A model generated the notes under the pieces. That model had not been told where the DNA came from, made no database searches, and was given only the letters and a program-made list of their open reading frames with translations. A DNA stretch of 64,000 nt from Arthrinium phaeospermum (Eukaryota; Ascomycota; Sordariomycetes; Amphisphaeriales; Apiosporaceae): positions 372,001-436,000 of the forward strand of contig QYRS01000009.1 in assembly GCA_006503535.1 (NCBI GenBank). The letters run 5' to 3'. Within the stretch, counting starts at the first letter, position 1; every line of letters begins with the position of its first letter. Position numbers and translations under genes: made by a program. Of the stretch, positions 1 through 11,018 are shown one piece after another.

Positions 1-3000
1 CGCGCCTCGAGCAGCGTTCTCGACTTCGCCTCGCCCTTGCTGAGCCTCGCCTGATGGCGCGCCTTGGTGGCGTCGAGGAGGATGTCAATCTCGCCTGCGT
101 TGCCAAAGTTGGGACGGTTGCTGGCGCGCTTGAGCATCTCCATGGCGACGTTCTTGGCCTCGCCTGTCGCGTCGAAGCTTTGGTTCTTCAGCTTCAGCTC
201 CAGAATCTGCATGAGTTGCTGTTCGTTGAAGTCCTCGAAGGTGAAAGCCTCCGAAATTGGGAACCGACGCGCGAGGCCGGGGTTGGTATGGGGGCTTTCC
301 AGCATCGTCTGCATCTGGTCTTTGTACCTATCGACTCTCGGTGTCAGTATCTACTCTTCTTGGGTTGAATACAATTTCTCGAGAGTGAATAGTGGAAATC
401 TCTAGAATAAGCAGTTATTCCATCCCTCGTGAGACACTAGACTAACGTGGAATAAACACTAGAACAGGAAGGAATAAACACCGAAACTTGTCGCTTACCC
501 GAGCAGCAGGACGCAGCGGTCGTCTCCGGGAGCGTACTGGACGTCGGCCACAATCGTGTCGATGACCGCGGTCTTGAACGGGTCGTTATTGGAACCAGTG
601 TGACTGAACAGGCCGTAGGCCTCGTCGATGACCAGGACTTTGCCGACGGTGGAGTCTAGGATACCCTTTGCCTTCTTCTCCGACCCTCCGATAACTGCGT
701 CGATAAAGTCTGCCGGTTGCTTGACAACCACTGCGTACCGTTAGCCATTCCCGATCTTCATATGCAAGGAAGCGGGGCTCTGCAAGGAAGCGGGGCTCTG
801 TATGTGTTCCTACCTTCACTCTTTGATAGCAGTCCAAGATCTACCAGGATCTTTGCATATAGTTTGGCCACAGTCGTCTTGCCCGTACCCGGGTTTCCAA
901 GGAAAATCTTGTTCAACGAGTACTCCACAAGGGCTTCTTCCGCCAGCTCTCTGTCGTAGTTCTCCGTGGCGCTGTCGACCAGGGACTTGACTTTCTGTTT
1001 GACAGCGTCTAGTCCAATCAGCTTGTTTAGATCTGTCCACCCTTCCGATTTGGCCAGTGCATCGGCGGGTCTCGGTCCGATGAGATCGAGCTTGGTGAAC
1101 AGGAAGTCGTCCGGAGCTGGCTTCTTCTTCTTTCGGCGCTCCCGTCGCAGCCGCGATGCTTGGTTTTTGGAGATCCGGGCCAGGACGTTCTCCACAGTCC
1201 GGGCATTGCCGAACCCCTCCTTGCCTCGACCGCGGCCGATCCGTCTGGCGACGATGCGGCAGTACAGTCCAGACGGCCCATCTTCACACTTCATGTCCTT
1301 GTGGTACTGAATGTCAATCTTCAGAGAAAGGATGTCCAGTAGCTCCTTGTCTGTGTAGTCGGCAAACTTCATCTGGATGGGGAACCGACTGGGAAGGCCA
1401 GGGTTGTGGGCTAGGAAGCTCTCCATCTGCTTGTTGTAGCCAGCTAATAGAAACACGACCTTTCCCGTGAGATTCTCTACCTCGGAGAGAAGGTAGTCCA
1501 GAACGGCACCACCGCCCGGGCTGTTTCCGGAGGATAGCTGATAAGCCTCGTCGATGAAGAGCACGCCGCCGCCTCCATTGAGCATGCTGTCGACCATCTT
1601 TTGACACCCTCCAACCCCGATGTTTGCTAGCTTGGCTCCGGTCGTTTCCTCGAATTTGGATCCAGGTAGGATTGCCAAAGAAGTGAGAAACTTGGCGTAG
1701 ATGCGCGCCACGGTGGTTTTGCCCGTGCCAGGATTACCCAGCAGCTGGGACCCAAAGCGCTGCTTGCTGAAGTCTACACCTTGCCGTACCTGAGATGTGT
1801 CAGTCAGAACTCACTCGCGTTCACTCGCGTAAGACACGGCATACCTTTGTGTCAACTTCGCTCTTGATGTCCAAGAACTGGGACTTGACATCTTCCAACC
1901 CGATCATGCCCATCAACTCATCCAGTGCCTCGTTCTGGACCCCTTCTGTTTGCTTCAGATGTTCCCATTCGTCCTTCGCGCTTGGAGGAACGCCTGGAAC
2001 GTTGGAGTCACTGGGACTCGGCGGCTTGGGCTGGGCCTGAGACTTGTCCTTGGAAGATGTCGAAGCCTTCTTGGCTGCTACAGCCTCAGCCCTCTCCTTC
2101 TGCAGCTTCTTCGCCTGCTCGTACTGTACTCTGGACTCTTTTGCCGCGTTGAGCTCCTCTCGCTGCTTCGCCAAAGAAGACTTCTCGTCCTCTTCCTCGG
2201 CCATGTACTTGATCTTGCGCCTCTCGTGGTCGAGCTCGTCCTGGATATCCTGCAGCTCCCTGGCGTAGGCCTTCTGGCGCTCGAGGCGTTTACGCTCCAG
2301 CTCCAGATCGCGCTTGATGCGACGCTCCTGCTCTTCGTCCTCCTTTATGCACTTGTCGCAGCGGTCGTTCTTCGTGGCACATGCCACGCGCCGTTTGTGT
2401 TGTCTCTCGCACACCAACTCGACTCTGTGCGTGCACTCGACCTGCTTATGCGATCGCTCTCGATGGCATCGGCGCTGGCAGGTATGCTGACCGCAGCCGA
2501 GTTGCACACCGCTTGTACGGCGTTAGCATGTTGTTCGTGAGGGCTAGTTTGCAACTCTCCTACTTACCAGGACTCTGCACAGCCCCCGTCAGGGCAAAAC
2601 TTGGCGAAGTCGGCCGGATGGCGCAGTAGTGCCTTGGTTTCTGGGTGTTGCTCGCACTTGACGGGGATCCCATCGTAGAGGTGGTTGTTCTCTTTGAGAA
2701 GGCCGAAGAACTTGGTCCAGAGCGACGCTCCCTTTTTGCTCTTCGTGAAGGTGTCCATGTTGCCAATCATGACGAGGCAGTTTCTCGCGCGTGAGATCAA
2801 GACGTTAAGTCTCTCTGGAGACGACATGAAACCGATATCGCCCTTGTCATTTCCACGTGTCAATGATGCGATTACGATGTCGGACTCTTCGCCCTGATAG
2901 TTGTCTGCCGTTTCGATCAGTTCTGTTCTTCCCGAGTTTACCTAATTGAAATAGAAAAAGCACTAAGAAAAACATGGGGGTATGGTATGAAAAGTATTAT

Positions 3001-6000
3001 ACTCACCGATGGTGGAAAGACGAATCTGCTTCTTGCCAACTTTGGAAGCAGCCTGTGTAATCAGACCAGCCCGGAGTAGTTCCCCGGAATCAAGGTCGTT
3101 CAGAACCGGGTCGTTTTCGTTCTTGAGGGCTTCCCTGAGAAGGCGCAACTGCCCCAGGTAAGGCGTGAGTATCACCATGTCACGGGTTCCGTAGCCTTGC
3201 TGTGCCAAGTATTTCACGAGGCCGACGACCATGTCGGCCTCAAACTGGTTCTGCTTGCTGGCTTTGACCGTCGGGTCTCGTCTGTCGGCGATCGAGTCAA
3301 TGGTGGTCTCTAATTGCTCGTGGCTGAAGAAGACCACTCGGTCTTGTAGACCAAGTATCGATGGACGCTCTGCCGTTTTGGGGCCATCCTCCAATTCGGG
3401 GTAGGTCAGAGCTCGAGGGAAGAGGGAGATGCTGGGATGCATGCGGTGTTGCTTGACAAGGGTCTGGTAGGAATGATCATGCTCAATAAGCCTTTCGAAC
3501 ATTGACATGTTGAGGTTGTACCCGTCGCCCTTCTCAACCGATAAGCCGTAATTGTTGATCTTGGGGCGTAGCTGCTGGTGGTCTCCGATCAATATCAACT
3601 GCTTGACAGAAGGAGCCATGGCAGTCAGGATGTGCGCCTCTTGGATCTCGCCCGCTTCCTCAACAAGCACAATGTCGGGATTGGCTGCACGAAGGACGTT
3701 CGTGTACATCGCTGCAGCCGTTGTCGTGCAGCCGATGATGCGTTTGGATCGCAGGGTGTCAATATCGCGCTCGTTGAACTGCTCCTGGACGCGTTCGTGT
3801 ATACTGTCCATCTGCTGTGCCACGTCCTGCATGATCTCAATCTGCTCCAAGTTGATGGCAGTATACCACTTCTGGTAGTACTCTGTGCGTTTGTTCAGGT
3901 CCAGGTTCCATATCCTATAGCAACTAGGTGGGACATCATGGAGGAAGATTCCGGGATCTTCTCCACGGCACCAGCGACGGAACAGGTAGTCTTGCTGGAT
4001 GCTTTTACCCTTCTTGTCCACTCGCTGGAAGTCTTGGTCAGAAGATGGGATAGTGAAGGCTTCGTGGAAGTCGCTATCGTCTTCTGAGAACTCGAGATGC
4101 TCCATGATGTCGACGAATGAGACGACAGAGCTGAGAAGAGCTGAGAACAGTGACTGGAGTTGGGTATGAAGCTCCGCCCATTCTTCCTTCAGTTTGTCGA
4201 TGAGAGCCCAAGCATCTGCCTTTCGCCTGTAGGTTGATGATTGCTTCGATAACAAGAGGCCTTGTGTACGCTCCGTGTATTTGGAACCGAGCCTGACCAT
4301 TTGGTCCGCTGGTATCTCGGCATCCATCAACTCTTCCAGGAATTGGTCCAGAGCGTGGTTGGTGTAGCTTATGACCAAGATGCGATCTTTGGAATTGTCA
4401 TAAAGCGCTTTCGCAATCCACGAGCCGACGAATGACTTGCCGGTTCCTATGGATCCAGTTAGTCCAGTTTTCCTTAGTCAGACTTCTCAACTTCTTGGCA
4501 GTGTGGGGGATTACTTGCCTGGGGGGCCCTGTATGAGGGCCACCGGGTTAGTCAAAGCAGTCATGAATGCCTTGGCTTGCGACCGGTCAACCCGCCGCTT
4601 CAAATTGCCAATAGTCACGTCAGCTCCATGCTCTGGGAGGTTCTTGAACTTGTCAATGAGGTTGCTCCGTGCTGAGCTTCTCAGAGGAGCCTCGAGGTCG
4701 TTGGGTTCTGGAAGATCCAAAAGTAGCTCATGGAGAGGCAGCTCGGTCATGTTCTGAAGTCCTTTCAGCACGGGCTCATATGCAAACACCGGAGTCTCAA
4801 CAAGGACGAACTGGCATCCACGTTGTGTTCGCAGGCCCAGAAGTGCTCTGCCAAGGGCTTTGCTATCGGTGAACTGAAGACAGACCACGGGGTGTTCCTT
4901 GCAGAGCAGGTCCACGTTTCGCTCGATGAAAGCAAATCCGTAGATGTTCTTGCCGGAGACCAGAGCACCGAACGATTGATGCTTCAAGTAGTTCTTGTTG
5001 TCCTCGAGAAATCGTTTGCATTGTGCTCCACTCATGTTCTTCAACTGGCCTAGGCCTTGGCGGCATTCCACCGCAATCGAGCATTTTTTGCCTCTCTGGT
5101 CGTCGCCGGCTTCGAGACCAACAAGAGTAAGATTTCCAAGGATCTGTGCAGGCCGGCGAGGCTTCTTCTTGCCCACGATGACTTGATAGTCTTCACGGAG
5201 CTCCTGTAGCATGTCTTCCCTGAGCAGTCTGAACTGATTGTCCAGATGCATACTGGCACGGGATGACGGCTCTGCCCCATCTATGTCTCTTGCGCGACGT
5301 AGGAAGGGCTTGGCTGAAGCAAGGAACTCATCGGTGGTAGGCCAAAGTGAAATCTTCCGGTAGTCGACAAAGTCATTGTCGTGTCTACCGCCGGGGGAGT
5401 AGCTTGCGTCAGCACCATCTGGCACCACCTATAGAGATACTCTCAACGTTAGTATGAATCTTCTTGGAATAGAGATGGGGATTCAAGGGGCAATTGGGGT
5501 AGCATATAGGATAAAAATTGCATCCTAATCTGTTGGGTCACTCTGAAAACGAGGAGCCTGGGAGAAGTGACCGCTGGGTGGGGGTGATTCAATATTGAAG
5601 GTTGCTTACCACTGTCTTCAAGTCGATGGCTTTCTGTATCTTGTATGCCGTTGCTCGCACATCGTGTGAACTTGAGTTCTGAAGCTTTCCGCGGGCCATG
5701 ACTGCCTTGATGTCGGTCAGAAAGGGGGAAGCGGCTTCATCTGTCGACGAAATAATCTCGTGGATGAGCCAGGAGAAGGGGTAAAGCTGATCATCGTCAT
5801 CAAGCTCATCGAGTGCTTTGATCAATCCGTTCCACATAGTAGGTGGGTTGACCAAAGCAATGATGACTTGCCATAGCAGTTGGCCATCCGCTAGGGCTTT
5901 GACAGCGGGACTGGAGATGTAGCGGACGAAGTTGAGAGTGGAGGTCTTGATGAACCCTGGCGACACATTTGCACGGACACTCGCGTGTACGCACTGCAAT

Positions 6001-6206
6001 CCGTGCTTACTTGCTACGATGGCCTCGACGGCATGCTCAGGAGACCCGTCGTTCTGGGTTGCTTCGAGGAAGAGTTTCGCATCGGTCGCGTTGGTAAGAG
6101 GTCTCTTGCCCTGAAGGGAATCCTTGAACAATTTGGCCAGCCTGAGACCTCGGCTTGAGGCACCGTCTTGAGCTGGAGTTGGAGGTGGACCATGAATGAT
6201 AGCCAT
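1..6206 (-). CDS. NF-X1 zinc-finger SF1 helicase fused to tandem CbxX-type AAA ATPases (3' end outside window)
   Basis: Partial gene; exons 6206-5610, 5428-4519, 4446-3007, 2904-2568, 2511-1845, 1789-814, 730-499 and 327-1 join in phase to 1828 codons and run off the left edge. The start is the first ATG (protein MAIIHGPP) after a leader with poor coding character. Seen in order: an alpha-helical N-terminal region (about 1-350); SF1 helicase motifs GPPGTGKS (about 500), VEEAGE, GDHQQLRP, QHRMHPSIS, STIDNYQGEE and RLNVLISRARN; a Cys/His NF-X1-type finger (about 1085-1115); a charged coiled coil (about 1140-1240); then two AAA modules with Walker A GNPGTGKTT at about 1335 and 1614, each with an IDEAY Walker B. 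The helicase part resembles animal ZNFX1 (RNA helicase tied to small-RNA inheritance and antiviral sensing); the AAA modules resemble CbxX/CfxQ/SpoVK. That this protein acts on RNA is inference. A further AAA unit may lie beyond the edge. Confidence 0.93.
763..798 (-). repeat. Perfect 18-bp tandem duplication in an intron
   Basis: Two head-to-tail copies of the 18-mer TGCAAGGAAGCGGGGCTC lie in the 83-bp intron (813-731) between the second AAA Walker A and Walker B exons. Without it the intron would be about 65 bp, so the duplication looks recent and tolerated. Confidence 0.9.
4447..4518 (-). other. GC-AG intron inside the helicase Walker A motif
   Basis: This 72-bp intron begins with GCAAGT rather than GT, after an exonic AG, which is the usual consensus of the rare GC-AG class. 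Splicing here joins CCA-G to GA-ACC-GGC-AAG and restores GPPGTGKS. The nearest GT donor (two codons on, AAGTAATC) would shift the frame and destroy the motif. Confidence 0.88.
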
Positions 6207-6978
6207 GACTGCTGGTCGACTGTGCCGTGACGATGGGGTATAGTAAGTGGGACAATAATAAGGTGAATCGTGTAATAACACTTTGGTGGATATTAACTCC
6301 CTTGAAGAGAGTAGGACTGCTTTCTGATGATGCAACAGAGGATAATGTGGTTAGTGGAATCCTCTAGTCTTTTGGGGAATGTAAGAAAGAGAGAGAACTC
6401 GAGTCTAGGTTTGGTGGGTGTATGGAAGACCTTCGAGTGACAGATCCCGTTTGTACGTTGTAGGGGCTACGATGTCGTCCATCCGTTTGGCAGAGGCTTA
6501 TCGGTTTCTACGGCGTCTGTGATTGGTCGACGGGTGCCTGAAACTGTCTGCACGCTGCGGGAGGCCCGCCGTCGCGGGGCAGGCAACGGCCGCGAGGCAG
6601 TTGGGCAAACTCCAACTTTCTTTGGAACCGATGCGGGCGCCAACAGGAAATGACAGCACCGCCTCCAACCAGGTCGCATCAATCGGTCGAGAATGAGGCC
6701 AACGCATCGGCCCAAGGCAGATTCGGCCAGGGAATGGCTCGAAGCTTCTTGTGTGGCTCGAGGCCCAAACTGATTGCCCCGTGAGCCGACGCGCACCAGC
6801 ATGAAAGTGGTGGGCCTCTTTTGAAAAAGGGTCAGACAGAGCTCCCCTCTGGCTGACCCCCGTTTGCTCGATGACCCGACAAGAGTTGTTGACCTCAATT
6901 AATTGCCCTCGATACATCATCCCAATCAATCTCCCTTCTGGTTTTGCATCCTTCGAGAACTGCCAAAAAACATCTTCA
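6207..6978. promoter_or_regulatory. Bidirectional intergenic region
   Basis: 772 bp separate the divergent start codons of the helicase gene (-) and the 476-aa protein gene (+). Only short antisense-type ORFs are present. It should hold both promoters and leaders; I see no clear TATA box. Confidence 0.6.
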
Positions 6979-8475
6979 ATGTATTTCAACTCGTCACGAG
7001 GTAGCTCCAATTGGAAAGGGCGTGGTCGCGCGCGGGGCGGCAGATATCCCTACGGCCCATCCAGACCAGTCATCCCAGATGTTCCCGACCATCCTCTCGG
7101 TCCTCTGCTCCAAGATCTGCGACTAGCCGATCTCTCTGGGAAAGCAGCAGACCACGAGCAACATGCAGCCATCACCGACTGTCAGCTAGTTACATCATAC
7201 AACTGGACTGGTAGCCCCTTTCCGACCATGTTGATGCCTGGTAAGGCCTACCTGCTTCATTGTGTCCAGCCGTCATGCGGAGATAGTGACTGAAATGTGC
7301 ATTCAGGTATGCCGCCTCGTTGGACTCCCCTGAAAGAGCCCATCCAGCTGGCCGAAGACAGCGGGGAGTATTTCCGAGACCGCAATGCCGCTCGTTACCC
7401 AACCCATCCCATTGAGCCAGCGGTGGTTGCCGCGTTGACCGACGCGCCCGAGCAGTGTCACAGTGCCGACGTCGACCTTGTCGCCTGCAGCAGCACAATG
7501 GGCAATCTTCTCCGCTTCCTTCGGGGCGAGCAGAAGTCCTTCCGCATCCTCGTCGAAGAGATCGGGGACACCATGTTCTTCATCCGCCGGGAAAAGTCGC
7601 CCACGGAGAAGATCCCGGATGTGCGTGGGTTCGGCCACACCTTCCCCGAGCACTACACGACCTGGGACGAGTCGGTCAAGACGTCCACTTCCCACCAGCG
7701 CGTCTTGAGCTACAGCTTTGGGGGTATGCGATGCTTCGTCCGCTACGAGGCGGACGGCTACCTGCCGGCCGGAAACTCCCAGAGTCAGAGCCTTGCTGAG
7801 GTCAAAGATCCCGCCAGCCTCGACGACCTGATGTTGTCGCTCGGATCCACCACGGTCGACACTGGCGATACCGTCACCTCCACGGGCGGCCTCAGGACCA
7901 AGAGGGCTGGCGCCAAAGTGGACCAAAGCCAGATCTTTGACCTCAAGACGCGCAGCTTCCGCCGCAAGGTCAACCAGGACACCCTCAGCGACGAGCTGCC
8001 CCGCCTCTGGGTCTCGCAGATCCCCAACTTCATCCTGGCCTACCACACCAACGGCCTCTTCGACGACATCCGGGTCCAGGACGTGCGGGCCGAGGTCGCC
8101 GCGTGGGAGACGGAGCAGCTCCCCGTCTTGGCGCGGCTCACGGCGCTGCTGCACCACATTCGGGACTTGGTCCGGGACGATAACCCGGCGCACAAGCTCG
8201 AGCTCTGCCACACTGCTGACAAGCGTGGCACTCTGCAGGTCAGACAGCAGCTCGCGGATGCGGGCGATGCGCTTTCGGAGGAGGTCAAGAGCCGGTGGCT
8301 GTCTGCTGGTGCTGCTGGTATGTTCGGGGAGAAAGCGGGCGGGTCTTCGGCTGGTTCCGACACGGACTCGGACAGCGGAATTAGCTTCGGCGCCAATGAC
8401 GGGGAGGAGGACTTTACGGCCTGCTCGGATGCGTGTGATTACTGTGGTTTCTGTGCTTCAGCCAAGAAAGCTTGA
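6979..8475 (+). CDS. Conserved fungal protein of unknown function, Cys-rich tail
   Basis: Two exons, 6979-7240 and 7307-8475 (intron GTAAGG...TTCAG, 66 bp), give 476 aa. The ATG at 6979 is chosen because splicing makes one continuous frame through a basic RG-rich N-terminus (residues about 8-25). The second exon alone also has an ATG but would lose a conserved-looking segment (ITDCQLVTSYNW). The centre (about 130-230) contains LRFLRGEQKSFRILVEEIGD and a CFVRYEADGYL stretch; the end carries a C-x3-C-x2-C-x2-C cluster. From memory, relatives in filamentous ascomycetes are sometimes labelled geranylgeranyl pyrophosphate synthetase, but I see neither of the two aspartate-rich DDxxD motifs of prenyl synthases, so I would not use that name. 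The F-V-R-Y-E-A-D strand resembles strands of nuclease-type folds, but this is only a suggestion. Function unknown. Confidence 0.85.
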
Positions 8476-8973
8476 TTCTTTTTTTTTTTTTCTTTTTTTT
8501 TTTCCTTTCTTTCTCTTTCCCCCATCTAATCTCCCAACGTGGCGAGCAGTCTGCTCTATGGATAGAGGTTATATTGACCGTAATAGGTATATGCGAAGTA
8601 AGTTTAAATCGTTTCGTATATAATAAGGAATTTTCTTATTTTATATCTTAGAAGAATAGCCAGTAACGCCGTGAATCGATAAGGACTTTAGTCTATTAGC
8701 CCGCAGCCTTTTGTGGATAAGCCGACACTCCAAAATCAAAAGAGGTTTCAACGGGGCATATGGGTAGCGAAGATAGCTTTTGGAGTATTTCAAGTTGAAC
8801 TATATTATTTATTAGTAATTGTCGTTATGTATTACTCCGGTCTTTTAACCTCCAAACCTGCCACATTTTCCTCATCCCCCATGGTTTCATAAGTCGAGGG
8901 ACGCATCGAGCCGTTAAAATCTTCATTATAACGCATCCTCGTAGTTTGCAAGTGCGTTGCAGTTTCCCAGTCC
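8476..8973. other. Convergent 3' region with polypyrimidine tract
   Basis: Immediately after the stop codon lies a run of almost pure T/C (8476-8522), then moderately AT-rich sequence (8590-8860) of RIP-like look but no recognisable element. It serves as the shared 3' space of two convergent genes. Confidence 0.5.
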
Positions 8974-9925
8974 TCATTTGGCCCAGAAGTCGAACCACCG
9001 CACCGCCTGGATAAACGCCGTCTCGTACGCGAACCGCTGCTGCGGCACCGTGATGTTGGGCCGCACCGCGAACCCGTGCATGGCGCCGCTGTACAGGTCC
9101 ATCTGCCAGGGCGTCGTCTTGTTGTCGAGGATGTCCTCCATCTCCTGCCGCAGCGCCTGGGGGTTCAGCTCGTCGTTCTGCCCCTGCGCCACCGACGCCG
9201 GCAGCGTGATGGCCGCGATCTCCTCATCGGTCCAGCCGGCCGGGTGCCCCGCGAACGCCGCGTCCACCCCCTGGTTCTCGCCTGCCGTGATGTTGCCCGC
9301 GAACCGCAGCGCGTACCGCCCGCCGAAGCAGTACCCGGCGATGGCGACATGACGGGCGCCCCGGACTTCGCGCAGGTACCGGATGCCTTTCGCGACGATG
9401 GGGTCCGTCACGTCGGGGCCGTGCGCGGCGAGGAACTGGGTCTGGTTGAAGCCCGGGGCGTTCATGTCCAGCGGCGAGGGCGAGCCGTTGAACAGGTCCG
9501 GCGCCACGGTGAAGTAGCCCGCGCGGCCGAAGCTGTCGGCTAGCCGCAGGTCCTCGGGGACGCGATGCCGTAGATGTCCGTTAGGAAGAGCACGGCGGTG
9601 CCGCCGGCATACTTTTGGTCGCCGGTGTAGTACATGGTCACTGGACTCGCGTGTTAGCCGGGCTCGTTGGGATAGGTCAACCCAAGTCCTGGCATTGCCC
9701 GACAAAGGGAGAGAAAGGGGAGAGGGGGGATCTTGAGTTATTCAGGAATGAAAATGCTCATTTACCATTCTCATAGACGGTGGTTTTGCCGACCGGGTTT
9801 CCCGTGTCCTTCAGTGCCGACACATCGGCGACGGGGCATTGCTTAGCGGCTTTGCAGCAACAGCTGCTCGCCGTCGCGAAGGCGGCCAACCCCCAAAAGG
9901 GGACTGCGAACGAAAAGTAACGCAT
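8974..9925 (-). CDS. Secreted dienelactone-hydrolase-family protein, frame broken by one base
   Basis: Exon 1 (9925-9766) encodes a signal-peptide-like start (MRYFSFAVPFWGLAAFATA) and a Cys-rich mature N-terminus. A 125-bp intron (9765-9641) leads to exon 2 (9640-8974). Exon 2 opens in frame with VTMYYTGDQKYAGG and a TDIYG strand, then meets a stop at about 9541. The rest of the family reads on in a second frame from about 9560: LADSFGRAGYF, the nucleophile elbow GYCFGG (Cys at 9330-9328, about residue 157) and the catalytic His in MHGFAV. The two frames join if one base is missing between 9561 and 9560. Family members are alpha/beta hydrolases with a Cys-Asp-His triad; the substrate is not readable. 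It is either a recent pseudogene or a sequence error. Confidence 0.8.
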
Positions 9926-10919
9926 CGTGTAATAATCGTATTTTTCGAGAAGTAGAAGCCGATTCTCAGATCGAATTGTTCGTGAGGAGATGGGGGAAGC
10001 AATGAGCCCTTAAATAAATGTGTTGAATCGATTACCGAATCATGACCGCCATGCATGCCGCCTCCAATGCCACAATGGGGAGGGGGCAATGATCGGTCTT
10101 AGATAGAACCAGTCCGAACATGCATGCCCTGACCCGTCATAGCTGCCCTCGTTTCCCCAATTTCCCAACGGTTTTGTTTTGTATAGGGGTCGTCAATATC
10201 CCCTCCTGTTTCATTGCTTAAGCATTTTGCTACCTCTCAATTACCACCTAATAGCAGCCCGGATGCGGTGCCAATCTCCCGCGCTGCGCTTAGGTCATTG
10301 TGGCGCTGGCCCTGTTGTCTCACCTGCGCTTTTAAGCACGCGAAGAAGCCCCGCTAGAAGGAACGAAGCTTTCGAGGCACATGCGTCTCTGCATGTCGTA
10401 TTGGTTCATAGTCGAGGGCTTGTGCCAAGAGGCAGATTTGGGCGGATGCATATGAGAGTCTGGGCCCATTGGCGGCTAAAGGAGACGGGAACACGGCATT
10501 CGACAACGCCTCGAGGCACGCCTAATCGCCCCCGCTCGCTGCCCCTCGATTTGATATGCCGGTCACTTATTCGACATCAGGTCCAACCAATCAGTCGCCG
10601 CCAGTTCTTCATCATTCTTCTCCCGCTGGATACATTCGGTTTCTCCGCTTAGTTGTGCATCACAGGAGCTGATTTGTTGACAGGTGAAGGGGCGATTTGT
10701 GCCATATCGATACATAGACTGCCATGCTGTACCCAAGGTGAATTGTTGCATACCCATATGCCAAGTATAGACCGACTGGAACGCGTACACACAGTAAGAT
10801 ATCGTGACCATGGATCTTTCCTGCCTGTGTCAACTTTTCTGTGTAACCTGATTTGAACGACAGGCTGATAGGTATACGAGCATATGGTTGCTTTTCGCCG
10901 CTGAGCTCTGATTGGGGGG

Positions 10920-11018
10920 CAAAGCTCTGTTTCGACCTGCATCACTGTCATGACATAGCTGTGTTGGCGGAGCCTAGAAGTGTTCAATCAATCGTGGCTT
11001 GCAAGACAAACACGTTTT
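10920..11018 (+). repeat. Inverted repeat, left arm (99 bp)
   Basis: Matches the reverse complement of 12894-12992 over 99 bp without a gap; I count 13 mismatches (86/99), of which 10 are transitions. The arms are 1.88 kb apart. No coding content or terminal motif is recognised. Confidence 0.9.

Noticed and set aside
2512..2560. Acceptor near 2541 for the fourth helicase intron
   Set aside because: Would use a frame that destroys the NF-X1 cysteine pattern; the acceptor at 2512 restores it.
2905..2945. First AG acceptor (near 2942) for the third helicase intron
   Set aside because: It shifts the frame after the donor at 3006; the acceptor at 2905 restores STIDNYQGEE exactly.
7303..8211. 302-codon ORF antisense to the 476-aa protein gene
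   Set aside because: Same shadow effect; the sense frame has a proper intron and start.
10179..10652. 157-codon ORF in the fig1 upstream region
   Set aside because: No domain, no repeat or splice support, ordinary chance length for GC-rich DNA.
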